From the NCBI GenBank assembly GCA_947462335.1, contig OX381708.1, forward strand, positions 3,720,001 through 3,784,000: a stretch of DNA of 64,000 nucleotides. The letters are read 5' to 3'. The position numbers were made by a program, and so were the translations under genes. The notes beneath the pieces are model-generated. The model saw only the letters and a program-made list of their open reading frames with translations. It did not search any database and was not told the DNA's origin. Below, in pieces: positions 1-7,375 of this stretch. The stretch comes from Harmothoe impar (taxonomy: Eukaryota; Annelida; Polychaeta; Phyllodocida; Polynoidae). Position 1 is the first letter of the stretch. Each line of letters begins with the position of its first letter.

Positions 1-763
1 TTTCGTCGATTTGTTTGTTAGTTGGGAGATCTTGTCGGTAGAAAACTGTTTCGCTGTTTTCCGAGCTGACTTGAGCCGGCGCCATTTTCAACGTCTTGTG
101 GTGAGTGCGATTGTAAGAAGACACTACATGGTGCAGTACGTCTACGTAGCGATACGTGCCCTTGTGTGTGAAATAACGCCACAGCTTCTCCTTCAGACTG
201 CGGTTCAAGCGCTCCACTAGACTAGCTTTGATGTTGTCGTTCTCGCCAGTGAAAAACTGTATGCCCTCGCTCTTCAAGTGATCTTGAAAGATCTTGTTCA
301 AAAACTCTTTCCCCTTGTCTGTCTGAACAGTGCGCGGTCGTCTCTCGCCAGTGTCTGTCATCTTTCGGAAGGCCTCGGTAACATCAGCGCCGCTCTTGGA
401 TTTAATGGGAACGGCCCACGCGTACCTAGAGAAAACGTCGATCGCCGTCACCACGTACCGGAAGCGGTCGTTGTGAGACGCCAAAGCCTGCATGTCCATC
501 AGATCTATCTGCCACTGCTGATCGATTGCGCCGGTTATAGTCTTGTTCCTTGCGAATTTTCTCCGAATGGGTTTATGTTTAGTGTAGGCGTCCAGCGACA
601 CTAAAGCATCTCGGATGACGGCCGGGTTTAGGTGGCGAAAATGATGTTTCTGGAGTTTAGTCACGCTAGTGAAACTGGAGGGTGCTTTGATGTCGGTATA
701 TCTAGCTACTACGCGCTTCTTTTCTTTTTCCTTCTTGGTCAGTCTCTTCACTGGTTTGCCCAT
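1..763 (-). CDS. Polinton retroviral-type DDE integrase (C-terminus runs off window)
   Basis: The minus-strand frame is open from an ATG at 763 to the window edge, giving 254 codons with no stop. The N-terminal 60 residues are basic (KRLTKKEKEKKR). The catalytic triad of the retroviral integrase core is visible: Asp in WQIDLMDM near residue 87, Asp in QTDKGKEF near 149, and Glu in SLVERLNRSL near 184, with 34 residues between the last two. The family cuts and joins element ends into target DNA, making 6-bp duplications in Polintons. Its ATG overlaps the end of the upstream 387-residue gene by 16 bases, which suggests compact viral-style expression. It could supply integration for both A and B, since their termini match. 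Any C-terminal chromodomain would lie outside the window. Confidence 0.9.
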   Translation of the reverse strand, partial: MGKPVKRLTKKEKEKKRVVARYTDIKAPSSFTSVTKLQKHHFRHLNPAVIRDALVSLDAYTKHKPIRRKFARNKTITGAIDQQWQIDLMDMQALASHNDRFRYVVTAIDVFSRYAWAVPIKSKSGADVTEAFRKMTDTGERRPRTVQTDKGKEFLNKIFQDHLKSEGIQFFTGENDNIKASLVERLNRSLKEKLWRYFTHKGTYRYVDVLHHVVSSYNRTHHKTLKMAPAQVSSENSETVFYRQDLPTNKQIDE

Positions 764-1911
764 CGTTGGCCTGTTGGGGGCGTGAACGCCGCCGCCGCCG
801 CTAGGCGGTTGCGCCCTTTCCTTTTCTTACTCGCCGCGCTCCTATAGGAAGTCGGAGTTTGGAAAAGTTCACTGCCCTCGTCGTCGTCAGAGGATTGATC
901 GTCCACCTGGAGAGAAGAGTCTGCTGCTGCTACTGCTGCTGCTGCTTCTCCTTCTTCCCAGTCGAAGCTCGGTCGTTTCCGACCTCTGTCAGCAAGCCGT
1001 GTGTCCAAGCTTTGGCCAGGTCCGCTCGCTTTATACAGATGGTTTCCGATCAAGGAGTCTGTGGGAACTGCTTCGCGCAGCGCTTTTGTGAACGGAGAGT
1101 AGCCCGCCGGTCTGGGCGCCGTCTTCCTGAACCTGGCGGCGTCGTTCAGTAAGTCCACTATGTTGATGCAATGCTCAGGTGGTATTCTCCGACCCGACAT
1201 CTCGCGCACCGCACCGTCCTCGTTCCACTTGACCACACCGGATTTCTCCAATTGTTTGTACAGCGCCACGGTCCGGATGCGATTCCTCTTGGGAACTTGG
1301 TTCACCAACCGCTCAAGTAGGGACGCGCTGGCTTCTTCAGCAGACTGACGGAGGTGAGCCGGGGGCGAAGAAGTGTAGGACGAAGAGATGTTGCTGTTGT
1401 TGGCATTCGCGAGAAAAAATTGCAATCTATTCAACAACCTTCGGTATTTCAACATTTTCTCGCGCGATTCCAAAGTGGGATCGTTCAACACTAAGTCCAA
1501 GTCCCTGTAGATAAACTGTAGCACCTGGTGCAAGGCCGCGTCGGGATGAAGGGACTGTTCTGCCTGCTTGTGGTAATAGGCCATATCGGCAGGTAGGCGG
1601 GCGGCGGTGGCAGGAGCGGAACTCTCGTTCTTTTCAGTACGCTCATCAGAAAGAGGAGGAAGGTTTGGAGCAGTAGAAGTACTAGCAGCAGCGACTGCAG
1701 TAGTAGCAGCGCTAGTAGTAGCAGCAGCGGGCACATGATGAAGTAGACCTGCTCGTGATGATTTGTAGAGCGTCTCAGGATCCACGAGCGCTAAGCGTTT
1801 GTAGTGTTGTTGCTGCTCGGAGTCTGTCATGGGGACAACGGTGGCGATGACGCTGGCGGTGGCGGTAGTGGTGGTACTGTCGGCGAGTAGGTGTCGAATG
1901 AGGTGTCTCAT
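748..1911 (-). CDS. Polinton-type protein of unknown function (387 aa)
   Basis: The N-terminal third is low-complexity, rich in Ala, Thr and Ser. The middle has a region (about residues 195-260) with the pattern LLERLVNQVPKRNRIRTVAL, then KWNEDGAV and INIVDLLNDAAR. This resembles a domain I associate with uncharacterised Polinton proteins of invertebrates (a leucine-proline helix, W-N-x-x-G, then N-I-x-D-L). The C-terminal part is acidic, then basic (SKKRKGRNR), as in a nuclear or DNA-associated protein. The first ATG (1911) overlaps the stop of the upstream gene (1908-1911), fitting termination-reinitiation; a second Met near residue 27 (MTDSEQQQ) is an equally good start. A structural or DNA-binding role is inference. 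Confidence 0.7.
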   Translation of the reverse strand: MRHLIRHLLADSTTTTATASVIATVVPMTDSEQQQHYKRLALVDPETLYKSSRAGLLHHVPAAATTSAATTAVAAASTSTAPNLPPLSDERTEKNESSAPATAARLPADMAYYHKQAEQSLHPDAALHQVLQFIYRDLDLVLNDPTLESREKMLKYRRLLNRLQFFLANANNSNISSSYTSSPPAHLRQSAEEASASLLERLVNQVPKRNRIRTVALYKQLEKSGVVKWNEDGAVREMSGRRIPPEHCINIVDLLNDAARFRKTAPRPAGYSPFTKALREAVPTDSLIGNHLYKASGPGQSLDTRLADRGRKRPSFDWEEGEAAAAVAAADSSLQVDDQSSDDDEGSELFQTPTSYRSAASKKRKGRNRLAAAAAFTPPTGQRWANQ

Positions 1912-2240
1912 ATACGGAGAATGCTCTTTATAAGCGGTAAGGCCATCCCTATGAGAGCCGGAATGAGGAAACCTCCCTCTTGTACCAAGACGCGTCTCTT
2001 TTTTTTGATGGGCGTAGATTTTTTGCCGACCTCCCTCAACACGTCAGCCGATTCTCGAAGCTTGTCCAGTTGTTTGTCGCTGAGCGGGATGTTCCCTACC
2101 AGTAAATTGTGACAGATCTCACTCAACGCTGCGATCAGATCGTCGCTTCCAGAGTCTATTAGATGCGAGCAGTCCTTTGGCGAGCACTTAGCTAAGTGAT
2201 TGAGAGTACCAAAGTGTCTTTCGAGTAGATGAGAAGACAT
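1908..2240 (-). CDS. Small basic protein with hydrophobic C-terminus, pX-like (110 aa)
   Basis: The N-terminal 75 residues are hydrophilic. They are followed by a basic patch (KKSTPIKKKRR) and then a Gly-Gly-Phe hydrophobic segment ending the protein (VQEGGFLIPALIGMALPLIK). A basic stretch followed by a GGFL-type hydrophobic tail is typical of adenovirus core protein X/pVI-like membrane-active minor virion proteins found in adintoviruses and Polintons. That assignment rests on pattern only. It lies 5 bases downstream of the ATPase gene and overlaps the next gene by 4 bases, so the three behave like a compact cassette. Its presence suggests element A is, or was, a virion-producing element. Confidence 0.7.
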   Translation of the reverse strand: MSSHLLERHFGTLNHLAKCSPKDCSHLIDSGSDDLIAALSEICHNLLVGNIPLSDKQLDKLRESADVLREVGKKSTPIKKKRRVLVQEGGFLIPALIGMALPLIKSILRI

Positions 2241-2245
2241 TTTTG

Positions 2246-2965
2246 CTACTGCTTTCTCTTGTTCTTTTTTTTGTCTAGCGGTACGAATACTAGCTGAGAG
2301 TGTATGGACGTCAAAGAGGAGCGTATTCTCAGATCGTCAGGTGTTGACTGCTTGAAGTCCAGAAGGAGGTATGAGTGAGGTCGCTTGAGTTCATGGGTAA
2401 ATATACTAGAGAGGGCCGCCGCGTTGGAGGGAAACACCTGGCGAGACAGACTAGCTATTTGCCCCATGTCGCGCGGGTTCTTGAAAACGATCATGTAGTG
2501 AGCGTTCAGACTCATAGTTTGAAAGTCGGGTGATTTCTGGAATAGGTTCTGAGTGATATATATGACGCTCACGTTCCAGTGATGGGAGTATTTAGTAAAG
2601 ATGTCGGCTACCACTTGCTGATTGGAACTGCTCATCAGATCGTCCAATATCAGTAGAGTGTGTGGTCGTAAAGCGTCTTCTGCTACTTCCACGTCTCCCG
2701 CTATAGACTCTTTGCTAGGAAGACCTTCTCTGAATTCCACACCGTACTGATTTTGCATTTTTTCAAACAGAGGTTGCCACTCGCCGTAATGGTAAAAAGT
2801 CTTTTCCACCGGCGGCGTGACCAAATTGTTCACGTCGCTCAGAAATTGATCCACCAAGCGCGATTTTCCACAACCCGACGGACCGCTAATGATACAACTA
2901 AAGGGTCCTTGTAGTCGAGCGTCGAAATGAATTTCTGTGAAGAGTTTGCTTTTACTACTCGACAT
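2246..2965 (-). CDS. Packaging ATPase, FtsK/HerA (A32-like) type (239 aa)
   Basis: A Walker A motif (GPSGCGKS, residues 28-35) follows a short N-terminal strand. Walker B is LLILDDL at about 104-110, and a polar sensor strand ends in TQN at 138-140 after SVIYI. This order, with the short total length, fits the A32/FtsK-HerA genome-packaging ATPases of Polintons and related large DNA viruses. The protein would pump element DNA into a capsid. The start is the ATG at 2963-2965 and no extension is needed. An AT-rich TATA-like sequence lies about 115 bases upstream on the minus strand (near 3077-3084). Polinton A therefore codes for packaging machinery, whereas element B does not. Confidence 0.92.
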   Translation of the reverse strand: MSSSKSKLFTEIHFDARLQGPFSCIISGPSGCGKSRLVDQFLSDVNNLVTPPVEKTFYHYGEWQPLFEKMQNQYGVEFREGLPSKESIAGDVEVAEDALRPHTLLILDDLMSSSNQQVVADIFTKYSHHWNVSVIYITQNLFQKSPDFQTMSLNAHYMIVFKNPRDMGQIASLSRQVFPSNAAALSSIFTHELKRPHSYLLLDFKQSTPDDLRIRSSLTSIHSQLVFVPLDKKKNKRKQ

Positions 2966-3184
2966 TTTTTTGTTTTTTTTCAGGACGCGTCAGAGAGTAG
3001 TTGTGTGTCTGACTGTCTGCTGTGTTTCTCACTCAAACGGTCGGTAGTGAATGGTTGTGGAGAAAAGTCAGCCGACCTTTTTATTGATACCGGCCGGTGT
3101 CACAGTAGCGGCGGCAGAAGTGACTTTTTTTTCTTTTTATTTTTGCGATAAAATTCTATTTTCACTCAATAGTCATAAATGTTA

Positions 3185-3211
3185 GTATCAGACTCCAGAG
3201 GAGTCTGATAC
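3185..3211. terminator. Perfect 12-bp hairpin with 3-base loop
   Basis: Bases 3185-3196 and 3200-3211 are exact reverse complements around the loop AGA. On the minus strand the hairpin lies beyond the stop of the small 3304-3597 ORF and just past a minus-strand AATAAA (about 3219-3224). It may be an RNA 3'-end or insulating hairpin, but the function is inference. Confidence 0.5.
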
Positions 3212-3229
3212 AAATATTTATTTTTAAAA

Positions 3230-3298
3230 AAAAAGAAGAGGAGGAGGAGGAGGAGGAGGAGGAGGAGGAGATTAATTTTTTTTTTTTTTTTTTTTTTG
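3230..3298. repeat. (AGG)n microsatellite followed by poly-T tract
   Basis: A run of about eleven AGG units (3237-3270) is followed by an uninterrupted T tract (about 3277-3297). Neither is coding. Both sit between the small 3304-3597 ORF and the hairpin at 3185. Confidence 0.9.
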
Positions 3299-3303
3299 AT
3301 CAT

Positions 3304-3597
3304 TTAGGCAAAGCTCTTCGCTTTGCAGCTTTTTTTTCTATTTCTGTGTTGTGACACGATCGTCTCGAAAAAGCAATAAGGCGTGTGAGCGCGGCGGTGA
3401 CAAATACATATTGGAGCGTATGGTTTAAAATAGTGCGTCCCTATCTTCTTCAATTCGGCTGCGTTGCAATATGCGGGATAACAAGTGACGACGTCGAAAC
3501 GTTTAGAGACCGTGTTCACGTCGGCCACAACGCGCGCCCACCGAGTGGGAGCTGCAGTCGCTCCCAAGAAACCGATCGGCTTGTCGAATCGTTTCAT
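3304..3597 (-). CDS. Possible small Cys/His-containing ORF (97 aa), uncertain
   Basis: An ATG at 3595-3597 opens a 97-codon frame with several Cys and His residues in the second half (CICHRRAH, CFFET). The N-terminal stretch GFLGATAAPTRWARVVADVN faintly recalls the FLG...VNT start of adenovirus-type proteases. The His-Trp and catalytic Cys signatures of that family are absent, so I do not assign it. The stop region is followed by a perfect 7-bp hairpin (3308-3314 with 3320-3326) and a minus-strand AATAAA near 3219. A TATA-like box at 3612-3619 is too close to the ATG to serve this start; a better minus-strand TATA lies at 4084-4091. It could be a small gene, an exon or chance. Confidence 0.35.
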   Translation of the reverse strand: MKRFDKPIGFLGATAAPTRWARVVADVNTVSKRFDVVTCYPAYCNAAELKKIGTHYFKPYAPICICHRRAHTPYCFFETIVSQHRNRKKSCKAKSFA

Positions 3598-3697
3598 AGC
3601 GCTTATTCTCACTTTATAAGAGGAGGCAGGGTGAGGAGAGTAGCGGCGCTCTTTCTTTTCATGAAACGCCCAACGAGTGGGGGCGCTGAGAGCGGCT

Positions 3698-3869
3698 GTT
3701 ATGCAGTGGTAGAGTAAATACTGTTCTGAGAAGACGGCTCAAGGGAAGCGTGAACCTCAACTACGTGACGCTCTCTCCTTTGAGATAAAAAAATAGCCGG
3801 GCAGTTGAGGAGGGCACTTTGTTCGCGTGTCCGTCTTTTAGAAACTCGCGCCCTCTGCGGCGCCATATT
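3698..3869 (-). CDS. Possible very small basic ORF (57 codons)
   Basis: A minus-strand ATG at 3867-3869 in good context (gaaatATGG) begins a 57-codon frame with a basic N-terminus (RVSKRRTRE), ending at a TAA near 3698. It is the first ATG I find downstream of the minus-strand TATA box at 4084-4091, which is the main reason to list it. I recognise no family. It may be a leader ORF, an exon or noise. Confidence 0.25.
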
Positions 3870-4083
3870 TCTTTCCTCCGAAACAAAAAAGACTGAGTGA
3901 AAATAAAAATTTTAAAAAACAAAAAGCTCAAAGAAAAAAAATAAGCAATAAGCAGACTCAGCTCGAAATTCCCTGCTGGCGTGATGGCGGTGACTGCAGG
4001 CGGTGGCGGCGGTCGGCTGGCCGGCGGTGGCGGTGTCGGCGGCGATGGTAGAAGGGGGTGTGGAAAGAGAGATGCATCTCAGT

Positions 4084-4091
4084 CTTTTATA
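4084..4091 (-). promoter_or_regulatory. Minus-strand TATA box of element A divergent promoter
   Basis: The minus strand reads TATAAAAG here. A start site would be expected near 4055-4060, driving the leftward gene block. It lies in the region conserved with element B, where a minus-strand TATATAAG occupies the equivalent place (60022-60029). Confidence 0.5.
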
Positions 4092-4099
4092 GGAGCGGC

Positions 4100-4600
4100 G
4101 AGAGTTCGACTTAGTCTGACATTTTCAGCTGTCGCATGCTGACCTGCTGCTATCATAAGAGAAACAAAAGCCCTAATCACGCTTTTCAGCTGGATCCTTC
4201 CACCCACCAGACATGGATCCAGATGGGAGGGTGGTTTAAAATTAATCCGTGTACCGACTGTCATACAATAGTGTAATTAGTTGAACGTGTGTTACCTGTA
4301 TAAAGGATTAGCAGGTCATGGGCTTAGAGTGTGTATAGAAAAACAACTACAGGTATCGTGAACAAAGCGACCCCCTCCCTTTCTGTCACTCTGTCTGTGA
4401 CTAGAGGGCGCGCGTGTGGTAAGCGGCTTAAATCTAAAGAAAAAAAATCACCCTCTCCTGTCGTCAGCAGTCAGCTGGCCGGCGGCTGGAAAATGCGATT
4501 AGAGGGATGATGAGCGCGTAGTAAGCGACTTAAGGCTAATCTAAAGACCTGCCGTGAGTGGGCAGCTGGCCGGCGGCTTGAAAAAAGGGAGGAGTAAGGG
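4100..4600. promoter_or_regulatory. Divergent control region conserved between elements A and B
   Basis: Several blocks recur in the same order in element B (60110-60620): TTTTCAGCTGGATCC, CTGTCAT, GTATAAAGGATTA, GCTTAGAGTGTGTATA, AACTACAGG, a GTGGT(A/G)AGCG(G/A)CTTAA block, and GGCCGGCGGC motifs. No long ORF covers the region in either element. Conservation of noncoding sequence between elements with different genes points to shared regulation or replication control. Confidence 0.7.
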
Positions 4601-4608
4601 TATATAAG
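4601..4608 (+). promoter_or_regulatory. TATA box for the alanine-rich gene
   Basis: TATATAAG lies about 107 bases before the first ATG. An initiator-like TCATTCA sequence about 30-40 bases downstream would place transcription start near 4640. A (CTA)n/(CCA)n tract lies in the leader, as in the leader of the Death-domain gene of element B. Confidence 0.65.
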
Positions 4609-4707
4609 GGGGAGTGAAACCGTATTTGTCATCGTCAATCATCATTCACTCTACTACTACTACTACTACCACCACCACCAGCACCACGCCTCAATTTGCA
4701 GATCCCC

Positions 4708-5331
4708 ATGATGGAAAGTTGCGACCGTGACATGAAGCGGTATGACGAAGCGGCGCGCGAATGTGAAGCTGATGCTGTAGCCTCTGCTACTGCTGCTGCT
4801 AGTGCCGCTCATCGTGCTACTGCTGCATTTACTGCGGCTGTTAGTGACGCTGGTTGTGATGACGTTGTTGTTGTTGCCGCTGCGGCTGTGACTGCTGCTG
4901 TTGCTGCCGCCGATGCAGCTACTCATGCCGCCGATGCCGACGCTGCTGCTGCTGATGCTGTTGCGGCTGCCGATGTCGCCGCTGATAACGCTGCTAGTGC
5001 ACGCTCTGCTGCCCTTGCTACTGTCGCTGCTGCTGTTGTTGCTAATGCTAACGCTACTGATGCTGCCGCTGCTGCTGCTGCTGCTACCGCTGCTGCCGCT
5101 GCTGCTGCTGCTGCTGCTGATGCTGCTGATGCTGCTGATGCTGCTGATGTTAGCAGTCGCGTCGACAAAGAATCGTCATTTGTCACTCTTAAACCTCCAG
5201 TTGAACGCGCGACGGGTAGTAGGGCTACCAACGCGACGGCCGGATGGTGCAAATGGTGTCGTCGCTTCTGCTCGTGCGCTTGCTTTTCTTCCGGTCCTAC
5301 CTGCTGCTGCTATGGTATAATAGTGTTATAG
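4708..5331 (+). CDS. Alanine-rich protein of unknown function (about 207 aa)
   Basis: The real start is ATG at 4708 or 4711 (tandem ATGs). After a short charged N-terminus (MMESCDRDMKRYDEA) most of the protein is Ala with spaced Asp, Val and Thr. It ends in a Cys-rich, Trp-containing tail (GWCKWCRRFCSCACF). Spaced Asp/Ala repeats could form long helices. It occupies the position taken by the tandem Death-domain gene in element B, immediately before the right terminal repeat and in the same orientation. A TATA box supports transcription. The reverse frame is also Ala-rich because of (GCT/GCC)n codons, so composition alone does not prove coding. I recognise no family. Confidence 0.5.
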   Translation: MMESCDRDMKRYDEAARECEADAVASATAAASAAHRATAAFTAAVSDAGCDDVVVVAAAAVTAAVAAADAATHAADADAAAADAVAAADVAADNAASARSAALATVAAAVVANANATDAAAAAAAATAAAAAAAAAADAADAADAADVSSRVDKESSFVTLKPPVERATGSRATNATAGWCKWCRRFCSCACFSSGPTCCCYGIIVL

Positions 5332-5439
5332 TGTTTGAATGAGAACGCGCGTAGTTACACATAGACGCTGTAAAAGATGTGCTCTTTTTTTGAAAATATA
5401 ATTTTAGCATAACATGGAACTTGTTGTGTTTATTTTCTA

Positions 5440-5838
5440 TATATAAGTTGTTTGTTTACAAACAGTCACGTGTCACGTGGTGTTGTTTACAAACAAGAGA
5501 GCCACGTGGTGTTGTTTACAAACAAACCCTAAGTAGGTCACGTTACCCTAGTTACCAGAATGCCGGCTTCTGATTGGCTGAGCCTAAGTAGGTCACGTGA
5601 CGTAAGTAGGTCACGTTACCATGGTTACCAGAATGCTGGCCTCTGGTGGCTGAGAGCTTCTAAGTAGGTCAGTAGGTCACCCAGAATGCTGGCTTCTGAT
5701 TGGCTGAGAGCCCTAAGTAGGTCACGTTACCATGGCAACGGGTCACGTGACCAAATGGCGGCCTCTGATTGGCTGCATATCGATTGAGTAATAAACAGTA
5801 GTTAACCATAGTCCCGTTCCGATACATACTATACTACT
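5440..5838. repeat. Right terminal inverted repeat of element A with transcription-factor-like motifs
   Basis: The last 98 bases are nearly identical to the element B termini (reading inward AGTAGTATAGTATGTATCGG and onward). Further in, the sequence diverges into short units: repeated TAAGTAGGTCACGTTACC, CACGTG palindromes, CCAATCAG (CCAAT-box-like), and three copies of TTGTTTACAAACA (forkhead-like) at 5453-5525. The left copy is outside the window. Confidence 0.8.
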
Positions 5839-6750
5839 AGTATCACTAGGGTCAATTTCTGAGGGGAAATTGCTAATCCCCAAGCATTAAAAGTTACACT
5901 TAACTTTATTGCTCTGCATGCAGGTTGATCCACAAGGGGTCTTCAATGCTCGCCTAGACATATCTAGACAAAGGCCCATGGCAACCCTCCAAACAGAACT
6001 TGGGAATTGAACGTTCGCAACTGGGTAGAATCCGGGTAGGTCACAATGACACAAGAAAGGCACGAGATATTCCCAAGAATTGTGAACATATCCTTATTAC
6101 AATCAGAACTTGGGAATTGAACGTTCGCAACTGGGTAGAATTCTACCCAGTTGCGAACGTTCAATTCCCGTGCCTTTCTTGTGTCATTGTGACCTACCTG
6201 GATTCTACCCAGTTGCGAACATTCAATTCCCAAGTTCTGATGGTAATAAGGACATGTTCACAATTCTTGGGAATATCTCGTGCCTTTCTTGTGTCATTGT
6301 GACCTACCCGGATTCTACCCAGTTGCGAACGTTCAATTCCCACATTCTGTTTGATATAAATAACGTGGACTTCCACAGAATATGACACAGTCAAAAGCTG
6401 TTCACATATTCTCATGCCAGATACGTCCACAATTCTCGCAGGGATCCCGAGTTGTGACTCAAGAACCGCACAAGTTCTGCCCGAGATCTTGTTTGCAGGG
6501 AATGATACGAATTGACTCTCACCATGGGCCTTTGTTTAACATCTATACATTTAGAAACTATGTGACTAGGATGTAAACATCAATTGTGTTTATGTCAGAG
6601 GATAAGTAAAAAAAATAGAAGTATTTAACCTGCTTTGGTTCTTGACCATGTATTACTTGAACCCACACTTTTCTTCTTTTTGTTGGCGTTATTAGTATGA
6701 GGTCTATGGAAGGTTGCGTAGGGATGACTAAGGTCCTAGAACCTTAAATT
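5839..6750. repeat. Foldback region with a 58-bp perfect palindrome
   Basis: Bases 6112-6140 and 6141-6169 are perfect reverse complements with no spacer. The same 29-base unit recurs at 5999-6030, 6202-6231 and 6312-6340, joined by shared blocks such as GTCACAATGACACAAGAAAG and GAATTGTGAACAT in both orientations, giving a compound inverted repeat over about 5999-6340. The remaining flanks hold nothing I recognise. Short ORFs here are by-products of the repeats. Confidence 0.8.
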
Positions 6751-6752
6751 CT

Positions 6753-6965
6753 ACATGGCGACATGGACAATTTTGGGCCTTTCTACATGGCGACATGGAC
6801 AATTTTGGGCCTTAGTGACACGAGACAGGAGGGAAAAAAGGATAGTGACATGGGGAATTGGTAATTTCGTAAAATCGACTTGGGCATTCCTTAAAATAGA
6901 TATGGCGACATGGGCATGTCTTAAAGTCGACATGGTAACCCCCCATCAAGGGGCCCCATTAGCCC
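6753..6965. repeat. GACATGG-family repeat, copy 1
   Basis: A dispersed repeat built of short variants of CTAAATTCGACATGGCGACA and TTTCTTAAAATCGACATGG, opened by GTCCTAGAACCTTAAATTCTA and closed by a C-rich tract (CCCCATCAAGGGGCC). Other copies are at 8660-9480, 25388-25580, 28895-28975, 39945-40152 and 41120-41515. Noncoding. Confidence 0.75.
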
Positions 6966-7049
6966 CCCCCCTCCCCATTATAACATACCGTGTTATCTAG
7001 ATAAGCGCCAGGGCACAGGTGTCTTTAAATAAATTAATGCACTATGTTC

Positions 7050-7372
7050 TGGTCTTGTATAAGCGCCGGTCTTGTATAAACGCCGGTCTTGTATAAGCGC
7101 CGGTCTTGTATAAGCGCCGGTCTTGTATAAGTGCCGGTCTTGTATAAGCGCCGGTCTTGTATAAGTGCCGGTCTTGTATAAACGCCGGTCTTGTATAAGC
7201 GCCGGTCTTGTATAAGTGCCGGTCTTGTATAAGTGCCAGTTTTGTATAAGTGCTGATCTTGTATAAGTGCCGGTCTTGTATAAGCACCGGTCTTGTATAA
7301 GCACCGGTCTTGTATAAACGCCGGTCTTGTATAAGCGCCGGTCTTGTATAAACGCCGGTCTTGTATAAGCGC
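7050..7372. repeat. 17-bp minisatellite (GGTCTTGTATAAGCGCC)n
   Basis: About 19 tandem copies with small variations (GCGCC, ACGCC, GTGCC, GCACC). Because 17 is not a multiple of 3 and no unit contains a minus-strand stop, all three minus frames stay open and give YTRPALIQD-like repeats. I treat these as artefacts, not genes. Confidence 0.95.
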
Positions 7373-7375
7373 ATT

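Larger units (their letters stand above)
1..5838. mobile_element. Polinton/Maverick element A, right portion (left end outside window)
   Basis: The block contains a DDE integrase, an FtsK/HerA-type packaging ATPase, a pX-like hydrophobic small protein and a Polinton-type 387-residue protein, all on the minus strand, then a plus-strand alanine-rich gene and a terminal repeat. The right terminus is placed at 5838 because the last roughly 100 bp match, with only a few changes, both termini of element B at 53404 and 62867. The six bases outside (agtatc, 5839-5844) would be the target duplication, but the left end is not in the window so this cannot be confirmed. The left part, where protease, capsid and polymerase genes might lie, is missing from view. 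Confidence 0.85.

Noticed and set aside
3304..3597. Adenovirus-type protease in element A
   Set aside because: Only FLG and a loose VNT-like match; the His-Trp and catalytic Cys motifs are missing.
4901..5320. Leu-rich plus-strand and Ala-rich minus-strand ORFs overlapping the alanine-rich gene
   Set aside because: Both are shadows of (GCT/GCC)n codons; only the 4708 frame has a TATA box and matching position to the element B gene.
7050..7372. CRISPR-like regular repeat
   Set aside because: The units are directly adjacent with no spacers, and the genome is eukaryotic.
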